From an uncultured Prevotellaceae bacterium (GTDB lineage Bacteria; Bacteroidota; Bacteroidia; Bacteroidales; Bacteroidaceae), in contig CAMJLI010000021.1 in the NCBI GenBank assembly GCA_946406585.1, forward strand, positions 1 to 17,780: 17,780 bases of DNA. The letters run 5' to 3'. Shown in pieces: positions 14,359 to 17,780 of the stretch. Position 1 is the stretch's first letter, and every line of letters begins with the position of its first letter. The notes beneath the pieces were generated by a model. The model was not told the origin of the DNA and did not search any database. It was given only the letters and a program-made list of their open reading frames with translations. The translations under genes and the position numbers were made by a program.

Positions 14359-15909
14359 ATGAAAGAATCGTTTTTCTCTTTCCGGCATAGTATGGCATGG
14401 CTCACCACCATGCCCATGCTGGTATTCTTGCTGCTGTGCGTGAGTGCCTGCAAGGACGACGACACAGAAGAACTGACACCCTTCAATCCATCGCAGCAGG
14501 TTGCAGTAAGCGACTTCAGCCCCAAGGATGGAGGTGTGAACCAAAAACTCGTAATCTTCGGCAACAACTTCGGTACCGACACCGCCTTGGTAAGAGTGAC
14601 CATCGGTGGCAAGAAAGCCGTTGTGGTGAACGTGAAGCCCACAGTCATCTACTGCTTCGTGCCTGCAGGTGCATATCGCGGCGACATACAAGTAACCATC
14701 GGCAACGACAGCACCGGCCGTCAGACAGCCACCGCTGCCGAGTTGTTCAAATATGAGCGTAAAATGGTGCTCAGCACCCTCTGTGGAATGCGCAACGAGA
14801 GTGGCGACGACCCATGGAATCCCGGGGCTGTTGGCCAGATAGTCCCATTCAGCCAAGCCACAGGATTCCGCGAGGATGGCTTCATGAAATGGGACCCCCG
14901 CTTCCCTGAGCGTCTCTACATCATTTACGACCATGGCGGGCCAGGCATACAGATGCTGGACATGAACCGCCGTACTGTGCAATTGGTGATGTCGAAAGCC
15001 ACCTGCTTTGACGACAAGCGCCTCCGCACGATAGATTTTGCCGACGACCCCATCACTGGAGAGAAAGCCAAGTACATGATTGTCTCGACAGACCGTGACG
15101 ATGCAGGACAACAATCCACCAGCGTTTGGATAGTGACCCGCAACCACGACGGCACATTCAACAACAGTTCTCCACGACAGGTGCTGGCATCCTACAAGCA
15201 ATGCAACGGAGCCTCCATCCACCCCGTGAATGGTGAACTATACTTCAACAGCTATGAGAGCGGACAAGTGTTCCGTCTCGACATGAACAAGTATTTCGAG
15301 ACCCTGAAGGAAGGCTACCAAGGCGAGCCATGGAACCCTACACTTGCAGGTGGCGCCTTCCAAAACATTTTCCGCATCCAGGACAATGGTTGGGAATTCC
15401 AAATCGACATTCACCCCTCAGGCAAATATGCCTACATCGTGGTGATCAACCAGCACTACATCCTTCGCTCCGACTACAACGAGGCAGAGAAACGATTCTC
15501 GGCACCCTATGTGTTTGTCGGCGAGATGGGTGCTCCCGGATGGGTTGAAGGAGTGGGCAGCAGCGCCCGCATCAACCGCCCCTACCAGGGATGCTTCGTG
15601 AAGAATCCCGAATACGTGGCAGCAGGACGCGAGGATGTCTATGACTTCTATTTCTGCGACAACCAGAACCACTGCGTGAGATACCTCACCCCCGATGGAT
15701 TGGTGCGCACCTACGCCGGCCGTGGCACATCGTCGATAACCGACAACAACATGTGGGGAACCGAAGACGGTGACCTGCGTGAGGTTGCACGTTTCCGCGA
15801 CCCCACCGGCATAGCCTACAACGAAACAACAAACACGTTCTACATCCTCGACACCGTGGGACATCGCGTCCGCATGATATCCATGGAGGGCGAAGAAGAG
15901 CAAGAATGA
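14359..15909 (+). CDS. IPT/TIG and NHL-repeat surface lipoprotein, putative glycan-binding protein of the Sus system
   Basis: 516 residues. A lipoprotein signal ends at C31 (LLLCVSAC), followed by K-D-D-D, an acidic stretch that matches the Bacteroidetes lipoprotein export signal for display on the outer surface. Residues ~47-132 form an IPT/TIG immunoglobulin-like domain (FSPKDGGVNQKLVIFGNNFG). From ~135 to the end is a beta-propeller with NHL-like repeats (INRPYQGCFV, DFYFCDNQNHCVRYLTPDGLVRTYAGRG in two parts, FRDPTGIAYN, FYILDTVGHRVRMI). Such proteins are regular partners of SusC/SusD in PULs and probably bind polysaccharide at the surface. The Shine-Dalgarno signal is not obvious, as usual in this phylum. 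It lies 12 bases after the DUF4965 gene and 54 bases before susC, and all three probably share one transcript. The length and frame are intact. Confidence 0.88.
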   Translation: MKESFFSFRHSMAWLTTMPMLVFLLLCVSACKDDDTEELTPFNPSQQVAVSDFSPKDGGVNQKLVIFGNNFGTDTALVRVTIGGKKAVVVNVKPTVIYCFVPAGAYRGDIQVTIGNDSTGRQTATAAELFKYERKMVLSTLCGMRNESGDDPWNPGAVGQIVPFSQATGFREDGFMKWDPRFPERLYIIYDHGGPGIQMLDMNRRTVQLVMSKATCFDDKRLRTIDFADDPITGEKAKYMIVSTDRDDAGQQSTSVWIVTRNHDGTFNNSSPRQVLASYKQCNGASIHPVNGELYFNSYESGQVFRLDMNKYFETLKEGYQGEPWNPTLAGGAFQNIFRIQDNGWEFQIDIHPSGKYAYIVVINQHYILRSDYNEAEKRFSAPYVFVGEMGAPGWVEGVGSSARINRPYQGCFVKNPEYVAAGREDVYDFYFCDNQNHCVRYLTPDGLVRTYAGRGTSSITDNNMWGTEDGDLREVARFRDPTGIAYNETTNTFYILDTVGHRVRMISMEGEEEQE

Positions 15910-15963
15910 CCTTATGCCGACCAAGGAATACAGGACGACTTTGGACCATTAACAAAGAATCTT

Positions 15964-17780
15964 ATGAAAAGACATATCATATTACTACTGATGATGCTGA
16001 CCACCACGATGAGTGCGCTGGCACAAAGCGAATTGGAAATCACCGGACAGGTGACCGATGAAAAAGGGGAAGGCCTGATTGGTGTGAGCGTCGTGATAAA
16101 GGACGTGAAAGGACTGGGTGTCATCACCGACATCGACGGCAACTACAAAATCAAGGTCAAGCAATACCAAACACTTGTCTTCTCGTATATCAGTTACCAG
16201 ACACAGGAAGTGTTGGTGAAAGGCGACAAGCAAGTCATCAACGTAGTGCTGAAGGAAGAGACCAACAACGTGATTGACGAATTGGTGGTCACCGGCATGG
16301 GCACACAGAAGAAACTCACCGTGACCGGTGCCGTGACGAACGTGAACATGGGCGACCTAAAGCACTACAGCACGTCCAACATCTCGAACACTCTTGCAGG
16401 CAATGTGCCCGGCATCATCGCCATGCAGACCAGCGGACAGCCGGGCCGCAACACCTCGGAATTCTGGATTCGAGGCATCTCGACATTCGGTGCCGGCTCC
16501 AAGGCATACATACTTGTAGACGGTTTCGAGCGTGACAACATCAACGACCTCAACATCGAGGACATCGAGTCGTTCTCGGTGCTGAAAGACGCCTCCGCCA
16601 CCGCCATCTACGGTTCGAAGGGCGCCAACGGCGTAATCCTCATCACCACCAAGCATGGCAAGGCAGGCAAGATAAATGTCAACGCCAAGGTGGAGACCTC
16701 ATACAACACCCGCACCAAGACACCAGAATTTGTCAACGGCCTGGAATATGCCAGCCTCATCAACGAAGCACGAGTGACCCGCAACCAGCCACTCTACTAC
16801 CAGCCCGAGGAGATCGACATCATCCGCACAGGCATCGACCCCGATTTGTATCCCAACGTTGACTGGATGGACCTCCTGCTGAAAGATGGCGCATGGAGTT
16901 ACCGTGGCAACGTGAACATCAACGGTGGTGGCAACACCTCGCGCTACTATGCCTCCATCTCGTATGTGGAAGACCAGGGCATGTACAAGACCGACGAGAC
17001 CCTGAAGAAGAAATACGACACCAACGCCAACTACAAGCGCTGGAACTACCGCCTAAATGTTGACATAGACATCACTCCCACCACATTGCTGAAACTCGGA
17101 GTGAGCGGCGACCTTTCCAAGCGCAACAGTCCCGGACAGTTGAGATACCGCTCACTTGAAGAGATAGAAGGCAGCCAAAACAAGATGGACGTATGGGTGA
17201 ACGATGACGACATCTGGGGACAGCTTTTCGGATACAACCCTCTTCTCTCCCCCATCCAATACAGCAATGGCTACATGCCGATGATCAACATAGGCCGCGG
17301 CAACGCAGCCATGATCAACCCCTGGGTGTCAGCCACGCAGTCGGGGTATAATGAGAACTGGACTAACAACCTGCAGAGCAACGTGACACTGGAGCAAGAC
17401 CTGAAATTCATCACCCCCGGACTGAGGTTCACCGGACGCTTCGGCTACGACACATACAACTCCAACTGGATAAGTCACCAGCAAGCCCCCGCCCTCTATT
17501 CCGCCTTCCCGCGTGATGTGAACACAGGTGCCATCAGCTACGACCGTGTTTACGACCAGAGCGACATGCACCAATCGTCAGGCAGCGATGGCTCACGCCG
17601 CGAGTTCCTCGACCTGCTTCTGCACTGGGACCGCCAAGTGGCAAAGTACCACAATTTTGGTGCCAACGTAAAATACACTCAAGACAGCTACATACAAACC
17701 CAAAACATCGGCGACGACATCAAGAACAGCATTTCGAGAAAGAACATGGGTCTGGCAGGCCAGGTGACCTACAACTTCGC
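15964..17780 (+). CDS. SusC-family TonB-dependent outer-membrane transporter (3' partial)
   Basis: The frame opens at ATG 15964 with a signal peptide (MKRHIILLLMMLTTTMSALAQ) and is still open at the window edge after 605 codons. SusC proteins are usually ~1000 residues, so about the last 40% is missing. Residues ~25-100 are the carboxypeptidase-regulatory-like domain (ITGQVTDEKGEGLIGVSVVI, NYKIKV). The linker DELVVTGMGTQKK leads into the plug domain (LAGNVPGIIAMQTSGQPG, FWIRGISTFG, YILVDGFERD, IEDIESFSVLKDASATAIYG, GANGVILITTK). After that come the first barrel strands with alternating aromatic residues. It imports oligosaccharides with a SusD lipoprotein, whose gene probably follows outside the window. 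The extra N-terminal domain is standard for the family. Cargo specificity cannot be read from this part. Confidence 0.95.
   Translation, partial: MKRHIILLLMMLTTTMSALAQSELEITGQVTDEKGEGLIGVSVVIKDVKGLGVITDIDGNYKIKVKQYQTLVFSYISYQTQEVLVKGDKQVINVVLKEETNNVIDELVVTGMGTQKKLTVTGAVTNVNMGDLKHYSTSNISNTLAGNVPGIIAMQTSGQPGRNTSEFWIRGISTFGAGSKAYILVDGFERDNINDLNIEDIESFSVLKDASATAIYGSKGANGVILITTKHGKAGKINVNAKVETSYNTRTKTPEFVNGLEYASLINEARVTRNQPLYYQPEEIDIIRTGIDPDLYPNVDWMDLLLKDGAWSYRGNVNINGGGNTSRYYASISYVEDQGMYKTDETLKKKYDTNANYKRWNYRLNVDIDITPTTLLKLGVSGDLSKRNSPGQLRYRSLEEIEGSQNKMDVWVNDDDIWGQLFGYNPLLSPIQYSNGYMPMINIGRGNAAMINPWVSATQSGYNENWTNNLQSNVTLEQDLKFITPGLRFTGRFGYDTYNSNWISHQQAPALYSAFPRDVNTGAISYDRVYDQSDMHQSSGSDGSRREFLDLLLHWDRQVAKYHNFGANVKYTQDSYIQTQNIGDDIKNSISRKNMGLAGQVTYNF

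Noticed and set aside
14335..15222. 295-residue minus-strand open frame
   Set aside because: It lies opposite the IPT lipoprotein gene, whose frame has a lipobox, IPT and NHL motifs; the opposite frame has no recognisable domain and is a by-product of codon bias.

Overview
The window is part of a Bacteroidales polysaccharide-utilization locus (PUL), most likely from a Prevotella-like gut or rumen anaerobe. Several features point there: a SusC-family TonB-dependent transporter, a one-polypeptide hybrid two-component system (HTCS), a surface lipoprotein with a C-K-D-D-D start, short C-terminal tails of the 'YNL.GQRV...GIYIVKGKK' kind, and promoters of the Bacteroidetes TTTG / TAnnTTTG type instead of -35/-10 boxes. 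The genus is an inference; the order-level call is firm.

Layout. Bases 1-71 are the last 22 codons of an unidentified plus-strand gene, followed by a rho-independent terminator (141-172). Bases 173-440 hold no gene, but carry a 9-bp near-palindromic tandem repeat (211-282) and a second hairpin (368-398) that serves the next, minus-strand unit. That unit reads right to left from 6473: a small secreted jelly-roll protein (6473-5769), a GH127-family putative beta-L-arabinofuranosidase (5767-3689, separated from the first stop by one base), and a 1049-residue secreted multi-module protein with no recognised catalytic domain (3590-441). Divergent from it is the HTCS sensor-regulator (6621-10562). 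A GH43-like gene on the minus strand (11638-10592) converges on the HTCS. Divergent again is a plus-strand operon: a DUF4964/5127/4965/1793 'glutaminase A-like' protein with an inserted jelly roll (11920-14346), an IPT/TIG-NHL surface lipoprotein (14359-15909) and the first 605 codons of susC (15964 to the window edge). A susD probably lies just beyond.

How they may work together (inference). The IPT lipoprotein and SusC would bind and import oligosaccharide. The GH127 enzyme, which keeps its zinc-thiolate catalytic residues, would remove beta-L-arabinofuranose. The periplasmic propeller of the HTCS would sense a breakdown product and activate the surrounding operons. This fits a plant glycan or glycoprotein rich in L-arabinofuranose, but the substrate is not fixed by the sequence.

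Most worth a second look: the GH43-like protein appears to have lost both catalytic aspartates and the cation-site histidine while keeping the fold motifs and one Glu; the same jelly-roll module occurs free-standing and as an insert in the DUF4965 protein; the HTCS has a near-perfect promoter placed so that its mRNA would be leaderless; the intergenic 9-bp repeat; and paired inverted-repeat candidate operators in the two divergent promoter regions. I did not find a convincing defence, mobile or otherwise wholly new system.
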